Shown here: one piece after another, positions 20,908 through 29,962 of the stretch
Numbering within the stretch: position 1 is the stretch's first letter
Layout of the letters: the number at the start of each line of letters is the position of its first letter
Source of the DNA: Pseudenterobacter timonensis
GTDB taxonomy: Bacteria; Pseudomonadota; Gammaproteobacteria; Enterobacterales; Enterobacteriaceae
DNA length: 64,000 bases
NCBI RefSeq assembly: GCF_900021175.1
Contig: NZ_FCOP01000013.1
Location: 682,001 to 746,000, forward strand
Reading direction: 5' to 3'
Notes under the pieces: model-generated
Databases searched by the model: none
Seen by the model: only the letters and a program-made list of their open reading frames with translations
What the model was told of the DNA's origin: nothing
Position numbers and translations under genes: made by a program

Positions 20908-20937
20908 TCTTTTCCCCTCCCGCAGGAGGGGAGAATT
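20908..20937. repeat. Hairpin between hisJ and hisQ
   Basis: TTCCCCTCC and GGAGGGGA form a stem around CGCA. The position is where E. coli and Salmonella carry a REP that uncouples high hisJ expression from lower hisQMP expression. Here the element is of the CCCTCTCC/GGAGAGGG type also seen at 26007, 26160 and 39087. Confidence 0.6.
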
Positions 20938-20951
20938 ATTTAGCGGGGCAA

Positions 20952-21734
20952 TCAGCCGCCGTAGACATCGAAATCAAAATATTTTTTTGCCAGTTTTTCG
21001 TAAGTGCCGTCCGCGCGCATCCCGGCAAACGCCTTGTTCAGCGCTTCGCGCAGTTCATTATCCTCTTTGCGCAGCCCCATGCCGGTGCCGACGCCAAACA
21101 GTTTTTCATCTTTGATGGAAGGACCGCCGAACTTATAGTCCTTGCCTGCTGGCTGCTTCAGAAAACCTTCGCTCGCCGCCACTTCATCCTGGAACGCGGC
21201 GTCGATACGGCCTGCGGTCAGGTCAGCGTAGATATTTTCCTGGCCCTGGTAAGAGACAATCTCGATCCCTTTTGGCGCCCAGTGTTCATTGCCGTAGGTT
21301 TCCTGCGTGGTGCCCTGCAGGACGCCGACGCGCTTACCTTTCAGGGAGTCGACGGTCGGCTGGATATCAGAAGATTTCGCCACCACCAGGCGGGAGTCCG
21401 CCGCGTAGAGCTTGTCGGTAAAGGCGATTTCCTGCTGGCGTTTTTCGGTGATGGAGAGAGAAGACATGATGACGTCGATTTTCTTCGCTTTCAGCGAGGG
21501 GATCAGCGCGTCCAGCGGGTTTTCAACGTAGGTACATTGTGCCTGGATGCGTTTACATAACTCATTAGCCAGATCGATGTCGAAACCGACCAGTTCGCCC
21601 TGGGCATTTTTGGATTCAAACGGAGCATAAGTCGGATCGGTACCGATACGAATTTTCTGCGGAATTGCTGCAAAAGCCGCGGTAGCGCTGGAAAAGGCCA
21701 GCGCCAGAGAAAGAGACAACACCAGTTTTTTCAT
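20952..21734 (-). CDS. hisJ: Periplasmic histidine-binding protein HisJ
   Basis: 260 residues, 22-residue signal peptide ([20 protein letters not shown] then FA, cleaved before AIPQ). Type II periplasmic binding protein; [39 protein letters not shown] and GTTQETYG are the family ligand-site segments. Close paralogue of the adjacent argT (same length, roughly 70% identical by eye), a clear tandem duplication. The ATG at 21734 is chosen over an upstream one because it begins the signal peptide. Confidence 0.97.
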   Translation of the reverse strand: MKKLVLSLSLALAFSSATAAFAAIPQKIRIGTDPTYAPFESKNAQGELVGFDIDLANELCKRIQAQCTYVENPLDALIPSLKAKKIDVIMSSLSITEKRQQEIAFTDKLYAADSRLVVAKSSDIQPTVDSLKGKRVGVLQGTTQETYGNEHWAPKGIEIVSYQGQENIYADLTAGRIDAAFQDEVAASEGFLKQPAGKDYKFGGPSIKDEKLFGVGTGMGLRKEDNELREALNKAFAGMRADGTYEKLAKKYFDFDVYGG

Positions 21735-21835
21735 ATCTGTCCTCAACAAACTGTCTTATACGGGATTTTCACGACGACGGGGTCTGCTTAATGTGCCATT
21801 AATCCCTGCTTTAAGGCAAAAACTAATGGTCATAA

Positions 21836-21874
21836 AGCGGTAATTATTGCACACGGAATGCTTAATTATGCATG
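21836..21874 (-). promoter_or_regulatory. Candidate double ARG box upstream of hisJ
   Basis: TGCATAATTAAGCA (minus strand, 21859-21872) matches 11 of 14 bases of the ArgR pattern TGAATWWWWATTCA. A second weaker AATT-centred element, CGGTAATTATTGCA read on the plus strand (21838-21851), lies exactly 21 bases away centre to centre, the spacing of natural paired ARG boxes. ArgR control of hisJ is known in E. coli. The match is by eye. Confidence 0.45.
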
Positions 21875-21888
21875 AATTGCCCCAACAA

Positions 21889-21905
21889 GGTGCATCAACT
21901 GCACC
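21889..21905. promoter_or_regulatory. Perfect dyad in the argT-hisJ gap
   Basis: GGTGCATCAACTGCACC, 6-bp arms with a 5-base spacer, about 66 bases after the argT stop. It could be an operator for hisJ or a short RNA hairpin. The half-sites resemble NtrC half-sites but in reversed order. Confidence 0.35.
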
Positions 21906-21970
21906 AAAATAGAGCAACAAAGCCCGTCATGCACCGCCGCGGGGAGCATTACCGCTCCCCTGTCGGATGA

Positions 21971-22753
21971 TTAATCGCCGTAGACGTTGAAGTCGAAATA
22001 TTTCTTCGCCATTTTGTCGTAGGTGCCATCTTTACGCAGTTCAGCGAACGCCTTGTCAAAGGCAGCCTTCAGCTCAGCATCATCCTTACGCAGGCCAATG
22101 CCGGTACCATCGCCAAAGTATTTTTTATCCTTCACTGACGGGCCGGCAAACGCAAACTCTTTACCTGCCGGCTGCTTCAGGAAACCTTCGCTCGCGGCCA
22201 CTTCATCCTGGAAAGCTGCGTCCAGACGCCCGGCGGAAAGGTCGGAGTAAATCAGATCCTGGTTCTGGTAAGCGACGACATCAACCCCTTTTTCACGCCA
22301 GTTGGCGTTGGCATAACCCTCCTGCGTCGACCCCTGCAGTACACCCACATGCTTGCCTTTCAGCGACTCAATAGTCGGCTGAATCGGCGAGCCTTTCGCG
22401 GCGATCAGACGGGAATCGGCGGCGTAGAGCTTGTCAGAGAAGGCGATCTCCTGCTGGCGTTTTTCGGTAATAGAGAGCGAGGAGATAATCGCGTCGATTT
22501 TTTTGGCCTTCAGCGAGGGAATTAAGGCGTCAAAGTCGCTGCCCACCCAGGTGCATTTCGCCTGCATGCGTTTGCACATCTCATTGCCCAGATCGATATC
22601 AAATCCGACAAAATCGCCTTTGGCATTTTTAGATGAGAACGGTGCATAGGTGGCGTCTGTGCCAATGCGCACCGTCTGCGGCAACGCCGCATAGCTGCCT
22701 GCCGCTGCGCTTAATCCCACCAGCAAAGACAGAGCAAGAACCGTCTTTTTCAT
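21971..22753 (-). CDS. argT: Lysine/arginine/ornithine-binding protein ArgT
   Basis: 260 residues with a 22-residue signal peptide ending GSYA, mature start ALPQTVRIG. Periplasmic binding protein that delivers Lys, Arg and Orn to the HisQMP complex. Same domain pattern as His[40 protein letters not shown] and [12 protein letters not shown]. Preceded by a sigma-54 type promoter, which fits nitrogen control. Confidence 0.96.
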   Translation of the reverse strand: MKKTVLALSLLVGLSAAAGSYAALPQTVRIGTDATYAPFSSKNAKGDFVGFDIDLGNEMCKRMQAKCTWVGSDFDALIPSLKAKKIDAIISSLSITEKRQQEIAFSDKLYAADSRLIAAKGSPIQPTIESLKGKHVGVLQGSTQEGYANANWREKGVDVVAYQNQDLIYSDLSAGRLDAAFQDEVAASEGFLKQPAGKEFAFAGPSVKDKKYFGDGTGIGLRKDDAELKAAFDKAFAELRKDGTYDKMAKKYFDFNVYGD

Positions 22754-22804
22754 TCATTTACCCTCAATATTTTTATCTGTTGTGTTGTGTTGCAGGCTTT
22801 TCTT

Positions 22805-22819
22805 GCAGGTCTTATGCCA
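22805..22819 (-). promoter_or_regulatory. Sigma-54 type promoter of argT
   Basis: Minus-strand TGGCATAAGACCTGC has the invariant GG-N10-GC arrangement of sigma-54 (-24/-12) promoters. It would start transcription about 40 bases before the argT ATG. Salmonella argT is known to be nitrogen-regulated through sigma-54 and NtrC. I did not find a convincing NtrC enhancer pair upstream. Confidence 0.7.
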
Positions 22820-23021
22820 CATTATCGTCTGCTCAAAAAATCGACGTTAAATATGTTAATAAAACGTTGCGATAACGCCTTAAGGGTGAAAGATAGCAGG
22901 TCCGCCAGACGAACCGCAGAAGGAAACAGGGAAAAAAGAGATTAAATGTTGAGGATATGATCGCGGTTGCAGAATTGCCCTGAAACAGGGCAAATTCGCG
23001 TTTCATGCTGTTGCACAGGGC

Positions 23022-23591
23022 TCAGACGCCTTGCCAGCGGGTAAAAAGATCGTCCGGCAGTTCGATATCAAACTGATCGAGCACCCGGTTCACCGTCTGA
23101 TTAACGATCTCATCGATCGTCTGCGGGCGATGATAGAACGCAGGCACCGGCGGCATAATCACCGCGCCCAGCTCCGCGGCCTGGGTCATCAGCCGCAGAT
23201 GCCCCAGGTGCAGCGGCGTCTCCCGTACGCAGAGCACCAGCGGACGTCGCTCTTTCAGCACCACATCGGCGGCACGGGTTACCAGCGTGTCGGTATAGCT
23301 GTTCACGATGCCGGAGAGGGTTTTGATTGAGCAGGGTAAGATCACCATGCCTGCGGTTTTAAAGGAGCCGGAGGAGATGCTGGCGGCGATATCGCGGGCG
23401 TCATGGACCACATCAGCCAGCGCCTGCACGTCCCGCAGGGAAAAGTCGGTTTCAAGGGAGAGGGTCTGCCGCGCAGCCTGGCTCATCACCAGATGCGTTT
23501 CCACATCCGGGACGTCGCGCAATATCTGCAACAGACGCACGCCATAAATCGCGCCGCTGGCGCCGGAAATCCCTGTAATGAGTCGTTTCAT
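23022..23591 (-). CDS. ubiX: Flavin prenyltransferase UbiX
   Basis: 189 residues. Makes prenylated FMN, the cofactor of the decarboxylase UbiD in ubiquinone synthesis. FMN-binding GISGASGAIYGVRLL at residues 6-20, SSGSFKTAGMVILPCSIKT in the middle and the conserved MPPVPAFYHRPQT C-terminal segment are all present. Downstream of purF by 86 bases, as in the E. coli cvpA-purF-ubiX operon. Confidence 0.96.
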   Translation of the reverse strand: MKRLITGISGASGAIYGVRLLQILRDVPDVETHLVMSQAARQTLSLETDFSLRDVQALADVVHDARDIAASISSGSFKTAGMVILPCSIKTLSGIVNSYTDTLVTRAADVVLKERRPLVLCVRETPLHLGHLRLMTQAAELGAVIMPPVPAFYHRPQTIDEIVNQTVNRVLDQFDIELPDDLFTRWQGV

Positions 23592-23677
23592 GCTTCTACC
23601 CTTTATCGCTTAAGGGCTGACTGTGCAGGATTTGGCGGGAAGTTGCAAGCGAGGGGCGCCCCCTCGCCTGCGCAGGC

Positions 23678-25195
23678 TTAGCCCTCGTTGTGCATCTCTA
23701 AGCTTTCGAGGTCGTTTTGTAGTTGTACCGCTTTTGCATCGTCGTTGCGCAGCGAGTCCAGATAGTCCAGATAGCCTTGATCGACATCTTTGGTCACGTA
23801 GATACCGTTAAAGACCGAACATTCAAACTGCTGAATATCCGGGTTCTCGGCCCGTACCGCCTCAATCAGATCGTTGAGGTCCTGGAAAATCAGACCATCA
23901 GCGCCGATGATCTGGCGGATCTCATCCACTTCACGCCCGTGAGCAATCAGCTCGTTGGCGGTAGGCATGTCGATACCATAAACGTTCGGGAAGCGAATTT
24001 CCGGCGCCGCTGAGGCGAGGTAAACCTTTTTCGCACCCGCTTCGCGCGCCATCTCGATAATCTGCTCTGAGGTGGTGCCGCGCACGATGGAGTCATCCAC
24101 CAGCAGCACGTTTTTGTCGCGGAACTCGGCGCGGTTAGCGTTGAGCTTGCGGCGCACCGACTTACGGCGCAGCTGCTGGCCCGGCATGATAAAGGTGCGG
24201 CCCACGTAGCGGTTTTTCACAAAGCCCTGACGGTACGGCTTATCAAGGATACGGGCGATCTCCAGCGCGATATCACAGGAGGTTTCCGGGATCGGGATGA
24301 CCACGTCGATATCGAGATCGTCCCATTCGCGGGCGATTTTCTCTCCCAGCTTAGTCCCCATATTCACACGGGCGCTGTAGACGGAGATCTTGTCGATAAA
24401 CGAGTCTGGACGGGCAAAATAGACATATTCGAAGAGGCACGGGTTGCTGACCGGGTTTTCCGCGCACTGGCGGGTGAAGAGCTGCCCTTTCTCGGTAATA
24501 TAAACCGCTTCGCCCGGCGCCACGTCACGCAGGAACTCAAAGCCCAGGGTGTCCAGCGCCACGCTCTCGGAAGCGACCATATATTCGGTACGGCCATCCC
24601 CGATATCGCGCTTGCCTAATACCAGCGGACGAATGCCGTTCGGATCGCGGAAAGCGACCATGCCGTGGCCGATAATCATCGCCACGCAGGCGTACGCGCC
24701 GCGGATCAGGCGGTTAGTAGCAGCAATGGCGGCAAAGATATTGTCAGCTTCCAGCGGATAGTGGCGGAAGTTATCCAGCTCGCTGGCGAAAATATTCAGC
24801 AGGATTTCAGAATCTGAGGTGGTGTTGATGTGACGACGTTTCTCTTCGAACAGCTTTTTACGCAGCTCATGGGCGTTAGTCAGGTTGCCGTTGTGGGCCA
24901 GGGTAATGCCATACGGCGAGTTAACGTAAAAAGGCTGGGCTTCTGAAGCGCTGGAGCTACCAGCAGTCGGATAGCGAACGTGACCAATTCCCATATTACC
25001 CTGCAGACGCTGCATGTGACGGGCTTCAAACACGTCGTTCACCAGACCGTTGGCCTTACGTAAACGAAAGCAGTTGTTTGCATCAATGGTGATGATACCC
25101 GCTGCATCCTGTCCGCGGTGCTGAAGCACCGTTAACGCGTCATAAATCGACTGGTTTACCGGCATAACACCGGCGATACCGACAATACCGCACAT
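23678..25195 (-). CDS. purF: Amidophosphoribosyltransferase
   Basis: 505 residues, same as E. coli PurF. First committed step of purine synthesis: PRPP + glutamine to 5-phosphoribosylamine. The class II glutamine amidotransferase domain begins MCGIVGIAG with nucleophile Cys2 (exposed after Met removal). The C-terminal phosphoribosyltransferase domain has the PRPP motif [17 protein letters not shown]. Feedback inhibition by AMP and GMP is a family property. The gap to upstream cvpA carries an unusual inverted-repeat insert. Confidence 0.98.
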   Translation of the reverse strand: MCGIVGIAGVMPVNQSIYDALTVLQHRGQDAAGIITIDANNCFRLRKANGLVNDVFEARHMQRLQGNMGIGHVRYPTAGSSSASEAQPFYVNSPYGITLAHNGNLTNAHELRKKLFEEKRRHINTTSDSEILLNIFASELDNFRHYPLEADNIFAAIAATNRLIRGAYACVAMIIGHGMVAFRDPNGIRPLVLGKRDIGDGRTEYMVASESVALDTLGFEFLRDVAPGEAVYITEKGQLFTRQCAENPVSNPCLFEYVYFARPDSFIDKISVYSARVNMGTKLGEKIAREWDDLDIDVVIPIPETSCDIALEIARILDKPYRQGFVKNRYVGRTFIMPGQQLRRKSVRRKLNANRAEFRDKNVLLVDDSIVRGTTSEQIIEMAREAGAKKVYLASAAPEIRFPNVYGIDMPTANELIAHGREVDEIRQIIGADGLIFQDLNDLIEAVRAENPDIQQFECSVFNGIYVTKDVDQGYLDYLDSLRNDDAKAVQLQNDLESLEMHNEG

Positions 25196-25207
25196 TCATC
25201 TTTCCTC

Positions 25208-25341
25208 GTTAAGAGTTTGGTTTATTAGGCATTATTGGCGCAGCCACTCTGAACAGGGAGAGCGTGTCAGTGCCAGGCAAATCCACGCGTCCCCGGTTCA
25301 AAATGGCGCGTAAACCCGCCTAATGAACCAAACTCTAAGCT
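25208..25341. repeat. Inverted-repeat insertion between cvpA and purF
   Basis: AGAGTTTGGTTTATTAGGC at 25212-25230 is the reverse complement, with one mismatch, of 25318-25336. The 87-base interior can form further hairpins (CTCT/AGAG, GCGTG/CACGC with TGCC/GGCA inside). The cvpA-purF gap is 161 bases here, against about 36 in E. coli from memory, so about 125 bases appear inserted. It may be a small non-autonomous mobile element or a structured mRNA segment within the operon. Confidence 0.65.
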
Positions 25342-25356
25342 ACATCTCAGAACCGG

Positions 25357-25845
25357 TCAGGTTCTGGGCAAGAAACTCGACGAGCTTTGCAGATAGTCAA
25401 AAAACCATCTGATGATGATGCTGAAATGCGGAATAAGCTGCGACTTCTGCCAGTCCTCGCTTTTTGACATCCCGGTGAAGGTATCAAGAAAGAAGAGGAT
25501 CGCGGCGACAATCAACGCGCCCCGCAGCGCGCCAAAACAGATGCCAAGCACCCTGTCCGTTCCTGACAGGCCGGTTTTTTCCACCAGCTGGCCTATCACG
25601 AAGTTAACAACAGCGCCCACAATCAGCGTTGCGATAAACAGCAGCGCGATGGCGATTCCGTTTCGGACCAGTTCATCATTAAAGCCCGTGAACCAGACAG
25701 ACAGGTAAGTGTAGTAATGACTGGCGACAAAGAAAGCACAACCCCAGGTCACCAGCGATAAAGCTTCACGTACAAAGCCGCGGATCAGGCTAACCAGACA
25801 GGAAAATCCAATCACCGCGATAATGGCGTAATCAATCCAGACCAT
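25357..25845 (-). CDS. cvpA: Colicin V production membrane protein CvpA
   Basis: 162 residues with four hydrophobic segments (starting VWIDYAIIAVIGFSCLVSLI). Inner-membrane protein needed for colicin V production in E. coli and linked to envelope stress tolerance (bile salts) in enterobacteria; molecular function unknown. The ATG at 25845 matches the E. coli start; longer in-frame extensions run through the promoter and PurR box. First gene of the cvpA-purF-ubiX operon. Confidence 0.95.
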   Translation of the reverse strand: MVWIDYAIIAVIGFSCLVSLIRGFVREALSLVTWGCAFFVASHYYTYLSVWFTGFNDELVRNGIAIALLFIATLIVGAVVNFVIGQLVEKTGLSGTDRVLGICFGALRGALIVAAILFFLDTFTGMSKSEDWQKSQLIPHFSIIIRWFFDYLQSSSSFLPRT

Positions 25846-25901
25846 ATATGTCCTACGATTAAACGCCCTGTCTTCCGGTACGGGGCGCATTCTAACAGAA
25901 A

Positions 25902-25917
25902 AAGAAAACGTTTGCGT
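25902..25917 (-). promoter_or_regulatory. PurR box upstream of cvpA-purF
   Basis: Minus strand ACGCAAACGTTTTCTT, the classical 16-bp PurR operator (ACGCAAACGTTTNCNT), about 57 bases before the cvpA ATG. Represses the operon when hypoxanthine or guanine is bound to PurR. Confidence 0.93.
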
Positions 25918-26006
25918 AGCGATTTCCATGCCACGCCTAAATAAAAAAGGCGTTGAAAAAATGCTCAACGCCACGGGCTTTTCGCCTCTCTCTGGAGGCC
26001 TGGCGG

Positions 26007-26196
26007 CCCCTCATCCTAACCCTCTCCCCACAGGGGAGAGGGGACAGTCCGACCGCGTGCCCGGGCCCGTGCCTCGTTGGGGCAAGCTCCTCCAGGGGGA
26101 GAAGAAAACACGAACCTTTATCACTCTCTCCCCCATTCCATCGAGGCCAGGAGCCTGCCCCCCTCTCCCCTGTGGGGAGAGGGCCGGGGTGAGGGG
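26007..26196. repeat. 190-bp element with 37-bp inverted ends
   Basis: The left arm (26007-26043) and right arm (26160-26196) are inverted copies that both contain CCCTCTCCCCACAGGGGAGA GGG-type palindromes, differing mainly in CATCCTAA against CACCCCGG. The interior has smaller inverted pieces (CTCCTCCAGGGGGAG and CTCTCTCCCCC). The CCCTCTCC palindrome is a dispersed extragenic repeat in many enterobacteria. It lies between the dedD stop and the cvpA promoter and may end the dedD transcript. Confidence 0.7.
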
Positions 26197-26207
26197 AAAA
26201 ACAAACC

Positions 26208-26888
26208 TTAGTTCACGCTGTAATTCATCACCACCCCGCTCAGACCAGAGAGCTGCTTTAACTCCCCGAGCGAACCCTTCATCTTATCTTTCGATGCGTC
26301 AGGGCCAACGAGAATGCGGGTAATTTTACCCTGCACCGGCGTCGAAGGCGATGTATAAACCCGATAGCCTGCGCCCCGCAGCTTGCCGACAATCTCATTC
26401 ACTTTGTCGGCATTCTTCAGCGCGCCAAGCTGCACTACCCAGGCTTTGCCCGTCGGAGCCGGTTTCTCCGCCGGCGCCTCTTCGGCCGCGGCGGCGAGCT
26501 GTTCGGCTTTATCACGCTGCGGTTTCGGCTGCGGTTTCTCTACCGGTTTAGGTTTTTCCACCACTTTGGGCTGCTCCACCGGCACCGGAACGGGATCGAT
26601 CGTGTTGGCGGCGACCGCCAGACGAGAAGGATCAAGCGAGGGCGCAGCCGCATCTCCGGCGCGCACCTCTTCCGCCGCGCCTTCCGGCGGCTGGGCCGGT
26701 AGCGCCTGGGTTGCCGCAGGCAACATGTCCGGCTCGTCGCGATCGCCCGGTTTCGGCACCAGCGGGATCGCCGCAAACTCATCCTGATAATGCTTTTTTT
26801 GCCCGTCGAGCAAGCCGGGGAGAATAATCACCCCCAGCGCGACCAGCACAATGGTTCCTGCTAAACGGTTCTGAAACTTACTTGCCAC
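26208..26888 (-). CDS. dedD: Cell division protein DedD (SPOR domain)
   Basis: 226 residues: short cytoplasmic start, one membrane helix (LAGTIVLVALGVIILPGLL, residues about 9-27), a Pro/Lys/Glu-rich periplasmic linker and a C-terminal SPOR domain (about 150-226; AWVVQLGALKNADKVNEIVG) that binds denuded septal peptidoglycan. Starts at a GTG (26888) inside the end of folC, an 11-base overlap, matching the E. coli N-terminus MASKFQNRL. The linker differs most from E. coli, as expected. Confidence 0.95.
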   Translation of the reverse strand: MASKFQNRLAGTIVLVALGVIILPGLLDGQKKHYQDEFAAIPLVPKPGDRDEPDMLPAATQALPAQPPEGAAEEVRAGDAAAPSLDPSRLAVAANTIDPVPVPVEQPKVVEKPKPVEKPQPKPQRDKAEQLAAAAEEAPAEKPAPTGKAWVVQLGALKNADKVNEIVGKLRGAGYRVYTSPSTPVQGKITRILVGPDASKDKMKGSLGELKQLSGLSGVVMNYSVN

Positions 26889-28146
26889 CGGTTCTCCCCG
26901 CGTCCATCGCTTCCATGACGTGTGCCACCGTGTGGAACGAACCACACACCAGCACGGTATCTTCTGGTTTCGCATCGGCCATTGCGGCGCGCCATGCCTG
27001 CGCTACGCTGGCATAAACGTCACCTTTCCCGAGATGCTCCATGAGCTGTTCGGCTGAAGCGCCGCGCGGCCCCTCCAGAGGAGCACAATACCAGCAATCG
27101 ACAACACGCTCCATGCAGGCCAGCGTACCGCCAATATCTTTATCGTGCAGCATACCGATAACCGCCAGCACGCACCCGGTTTTTGGTAACGAATTTACCC
27201 TTTCTGCGAGATAGGCCGCAGCATGGGGGTTATGCGCCACATCCAGGATCAGACGCGGCGATTCGCTGACGATCTGAAAGCGTCCCGGCAAAATGGCGTT
27301 CTGGATACCGTCGCGTATCGCCTGCTCGCTCACCGCCAGTCCGCTTGCGCGCAACGCCGCCAGCGCGGTGGCCGCGTTAGGCTGGGGCACCTGCGGCAGC
27401 GGCAGGTTATCCAGCGTCCCCTGCGCGTCGCTAAAGGACCACTCCTGCTCGTTGATCGTATAGCGCCACTCCGCGCCGCGACGAAGCAACAAGGCGCCCT
27501 TCTCCCGGGCGACATCGGCGATGGTATGCGGCATATCGGGCTCGCCGACCACTGCGGGCCGGCTGGCACGAAAGATACCCGCCTTCTCGCGGCCAATGCT
27601 TTCACGGTCCGGGCCCAGCCAGTCAATATGATCCAGCGCGATGCTGGTCACTACCGCCACGTCGGCATCCACAATATTCGTGGCGTCCAGACGTCCTCCC
27701 AGACCCACCTCCAGGATCACCACATCCAGCTGCGCCTGCTTAAAGAGCCACAGCGCGGAGAGCGTCCCGTACTCGAAATAGGTCAGGGAGATCTCCCCGC
27801 GTGCCGCCTCGATTTCAGCAAACGAAGCCGTGTGTGCCGACTCCGGCAGCTCACTGTTCTGCACGCGGACGCGCTCCGTATAACGCACCAGATGGGGAGA
27901 GCTGTAGACCCCTACCCTAAACCCCGCCGCCATCAGCATCGCTTCCAAAGTGCGGCAGGTAGTGCCTTTACCGTTAGTCCCCGCCACCGTAAAGACAAAC
28001 GGAGCAGGCCTGAGCACATCGAGGCGCGCCGCGACGTTGCTTACGCGCTCAAGTCCCATATCAATGGTTTTACTGTGCAGGTTTTCCAGATAGGAAAGCC
28101 ACGTGGCCAGGGGCGACGTGGCTTGGGGAGTGCGGTTATTTTCCAT
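26878..28146 (-). CDS. folC: Dihydrofolate/folylpolyglutamate synthase
   Basis: 422 residues, Mur-ligase fold. Adds glutamate to dihydropteroate and extends folate polyglutamate tails. P-loop TVAGTNGKGTTCRTLEAML, omega-loop SSPHLVRYTERVRVQ, VGLGGRLDATNIVD and C-terminal DVAHNPHAAAYLAERV are visible. Downstream of accD by 69 bases with a terminator in between, and overlapping dedD. Confidence 0.97.
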   Translation of the reverse strand: MENNRTPQATSPLATWLSYLENLHSKTIDMGLERVSNVAARLDVLRPAPFVFTVAGTNGKGTTCRTLEAMLMAAGFRVGVYSSPHLVRYTERVRVQNSELPESAHTASFAEIEAARGEISLTYFEYGTLSALWLFKQAQLDVVILEVGLGGRLDATNIVDADVAVVTSIALDHIDWLGPDRESIGREKAGIFRASRPAVVGEPDMPHTIADVAREKGALLLRRGAEWRYTINEQEWSFSDAQGTLDNLPLPQVPQPNAATALAALRASGLAVSEQAIRDGIQNAILPGRFQIVSESPRLILDVAHNPHAAAYLAERVNSLPKTGCVLAVIGMLHDKDIGGTLACMERVVDCWYCAPLEGPRGASAEQLMEHLGKGDVYASVAQAWRAAMADAKPEDTVLVCGSFHTVAHVMEAMDAGRTGGK

Positions 28147-28177
28147 GACAGGCGCTTATCAGTGACAGTTATAAAAC

Positions 28178-28209
28178 AAAAGGGCAGCGCCGTCTGGCCC
28201 TGCCCTTTT
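28178..28209 (-). terminator. Terminator after accD
   Basis: AAAAGGGCA and TGCCCTTTT are perfect inverted arms around a GC-rich loop that can extend the stem. On the minus strand the T-rich side follows the hairpin just after the accD stop at 28216; folC starts 31 bases beyond, so read-through or a folC promoter is expected. Confidence 0.8.
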
Positions 28210-28215
28210 CAGTTA

Positions 28216-29121
28216 TCAGGCCTCGGGTTCCTGATCCGGCACTACCACGCTTTCGCGCGGCGCGTCGGGTCTCGGCGCGGGCTGATTCATCAGCTTCGCC
28301 AGGATGCTCGCCAGCTTGAGGCGCATTTCCGGGCGGCGGACGATCATATCAATCGCCCCTTTTTCAATCAGGAACTCACTGCGCTGGAAGCCCGGCGGCA
28401 GTTTTTCACGAACGGTCTGCTCGATAACACGCGGGCCGGCAAAGCCGATCAGCGCTTTCGGCTCGGCGATATTCAGGTCGCCCAGCATCGCAAAACTCGC
28501 GGAGACGCCGCCCATTGTCGGATCGGTCAGCACGGAGATATACGGCAAGCCGCGCTCCTGCATCTTCGCCAGCGCCGCGGAGGTTTTCGCCATCTGCATC
28601 AGCGACATCAGCGCTTCCTGCATACGCGCACCGCCGGAGGCGGAGAAGCAGATCAGCGGACAGTTGTCCTCCAGCGCCTGCTCTACGGCACGAATAAAGC
28701 GCGCGCCCACGACGGAGCCCATTGAGCCGCCCATAAAGGAGAACTCAAACGCCGCCGCCACAACCGGCATCGTGTGCAGGGTGCCTTTCATCACCACCAG
28801 CGCATCTTTCTCACCGGTCTCTTTCTGCGCGGAGGCGAGACGATCCTTATACTTCTTGGAGTCGCGGAACTTCAGCACATCTTTCGGCTCAAGCTCGCTA
28901 CCCAGCTCTACCAGAGAACCTTCATCCAGCAGGCTATGCAGGCGATTACGCGCCGACATACGCATGTGATGGTCGCACTTCGGGCAGACCTCAAGATTAC
29001 GTTCCAGCTCGGCACGGTACAGGACCTGGCCGCAGCTGTCACACTTGGTCCACACCCCTTCAGGAATACTCGCCTTACGGGTGGGGGTTATATTGCTTTT
29101 AATTCGTTCAATCCAGCTCAT
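28216..29121 (-). CDS. accD: Acetyl-CoA carboxylase carboxyltransferase beta subunit
   Basis: 301 residues. Transfers CO2 from biotin to acetyl-CoA with AccA, making malonyl-CoA. The N-terminal zinc ribbon has Cys27, Cys30, Cys46 and Cys49 ([18 protein letters not shown]). The crotonase-fold part includes [14 protein letters not shown] and [18 protein letters not shown]. Start ATG at 29121 matches E. coli [10 protein letters not shown]; three residues shorter than E. coli at the C-terminus. Confidence 0.97.
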   Translation of the reverse strand: MSWIERIKSNITPTRKASIPEGVWTKCDSCGQVLYRAELERNLEVCPKCDHHMRMSARNRLHSLLDEGSLVELGSELEPKDVLKFRDSKKYKDRLASAQKETGEKDALVVMKGTLHTMPVVAAAFEFSFMGGSMGSVVGARFIRAVEQALEDNCPLICFSASGGARMQEALMSLMQMAKTSAALAKMQERGLPYISVLTDPTMGGVSASFAMLGDLNIAEPKALIGFAGPRVIEQTVREKLPPGFQRSEFLIEKGAIDMIVRRPEMRLKLASILAKLMNQPAPRPDAPRESVVVPDQEPEA

Positions 29122-29275
29122 TGATAACCTTTCTGCCTGAACCTGGTTTAGTACCAGTTTTGCTGTAAGGGGCGCATAATGCCATTTTTGCCCCTCACAG
29201 ACCATGAATGTTACACATTAAAACATAACAGCCCGAAACTTTGGATAAAAAAGTGGTCGAACCGCTGGCGTACGT

Positions 29276-29935
29276 TTACTTCGCGTTTTTTGCCGCCGCG
29301 CGTCTGTGGCGAATCACTTCCACCACGCCCGGCAGCACTGACAGGACAATAATCGCCACAATCAGTAACTTAAGGTTTTCCTGGACGATAGGAAGATCGC
29401 CGAAGAGATAGCCTGCGTAGGTAAAGAGCAGCACCCACAGCAGCGCGCCGATGACGTTATAAGCGGCAAAATGACGATAGGACATATGCCCCATTCCCGC
29501 AACAAAGGGGGCAAAGGTACGAACGATCGGCACAAAACGGGCGAGAATAATGGTTTTTCCGCCGTGGCGTTCGTAAAACTCGTGGGTCTTCTCTAAATAG
29601 CTGCGACGGAAAATTTTTGACTGCGGGTTGCTGAATAATTTTTCACCAAACAGTCGCCCGATGGTGTAGTTCACCGCATCGCCGACAACCGCCGCAACCA
29701 CCATCAGCGCCACCATCAGGTGCACGTTCAGATCGTTAGTCGGCAGCGCGGAGAGCGCCCCGGCCACAAACAGCAGCGAATCGCCAGGTAAAAACGGCGT
29801 GACCACCAGACCCGTTTCACAAAAGAGGATCAGGAAAAGGATGGCATAGACCCAGACGCCGTACTGCGCGACCAGCTCCGCCAGGTGAACATCAATATGC
29901 AGAATGAAATCAATAATAAAATGTATAAAGTCCAT
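29276..29935 (-). CDS. dedA: DedA-family membrane protein
   Basis: 219 residues, several membrane segments and the SNARE-associated/VTT domain: [20 protein letters not shown] and [24 protein letters not shown] hold the conserved acidic, proline and Arg residues. The family is implicated in flipping undecaprenyl phosphate and in proton-dependent envelope homeostasis. Lies between truA (27 bases upstream) and accD. Confidence 0.96.
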   Translation of the reverse strand: MDFIHFIIDFILHIDVHLAELVAQYGVWVYAILFLILFCETGLVVTPFLPGDSLLFVAGALSALPTNDLNVHLMVALMVVAAVVGDAVNYTIGRLFGEKLFSNPQSKIFRRSYLEKTHEFYERHGGKTIILARFVPIVRTFAPFVAGMGHMSYRHFAAYNVIGALLWVLLFTYAGYLFGDLPIVQENLKLLIVAIIVLSVLPGVVEVIRHRRAAAKNAK

Positions 29936-29962
29936 ATTGTCTTAGCCTTAATTGCCTCTGCG

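Noticed and set aside
21889..21905. NtrC binding site
   Set aside because: The half-sites are GGTGCA then TGCACC, the opposite order to the NtrC pattern TGCAC-N7-GTGCA, so I kept it only as an unassigned dyad.
25208..25341. ERIC element
   Set aside because: The length is similar, but the ends do not resemble the ERIC consensus I know; listed instead as an unassigned inverted-repeat insertion.
27223..28725. 500-codon open frame antisense to folC and accD
   Set aside because: Runs through two genes and the terminator between them; His/Arg/Gln-rich translation is typical of a shadow frame.
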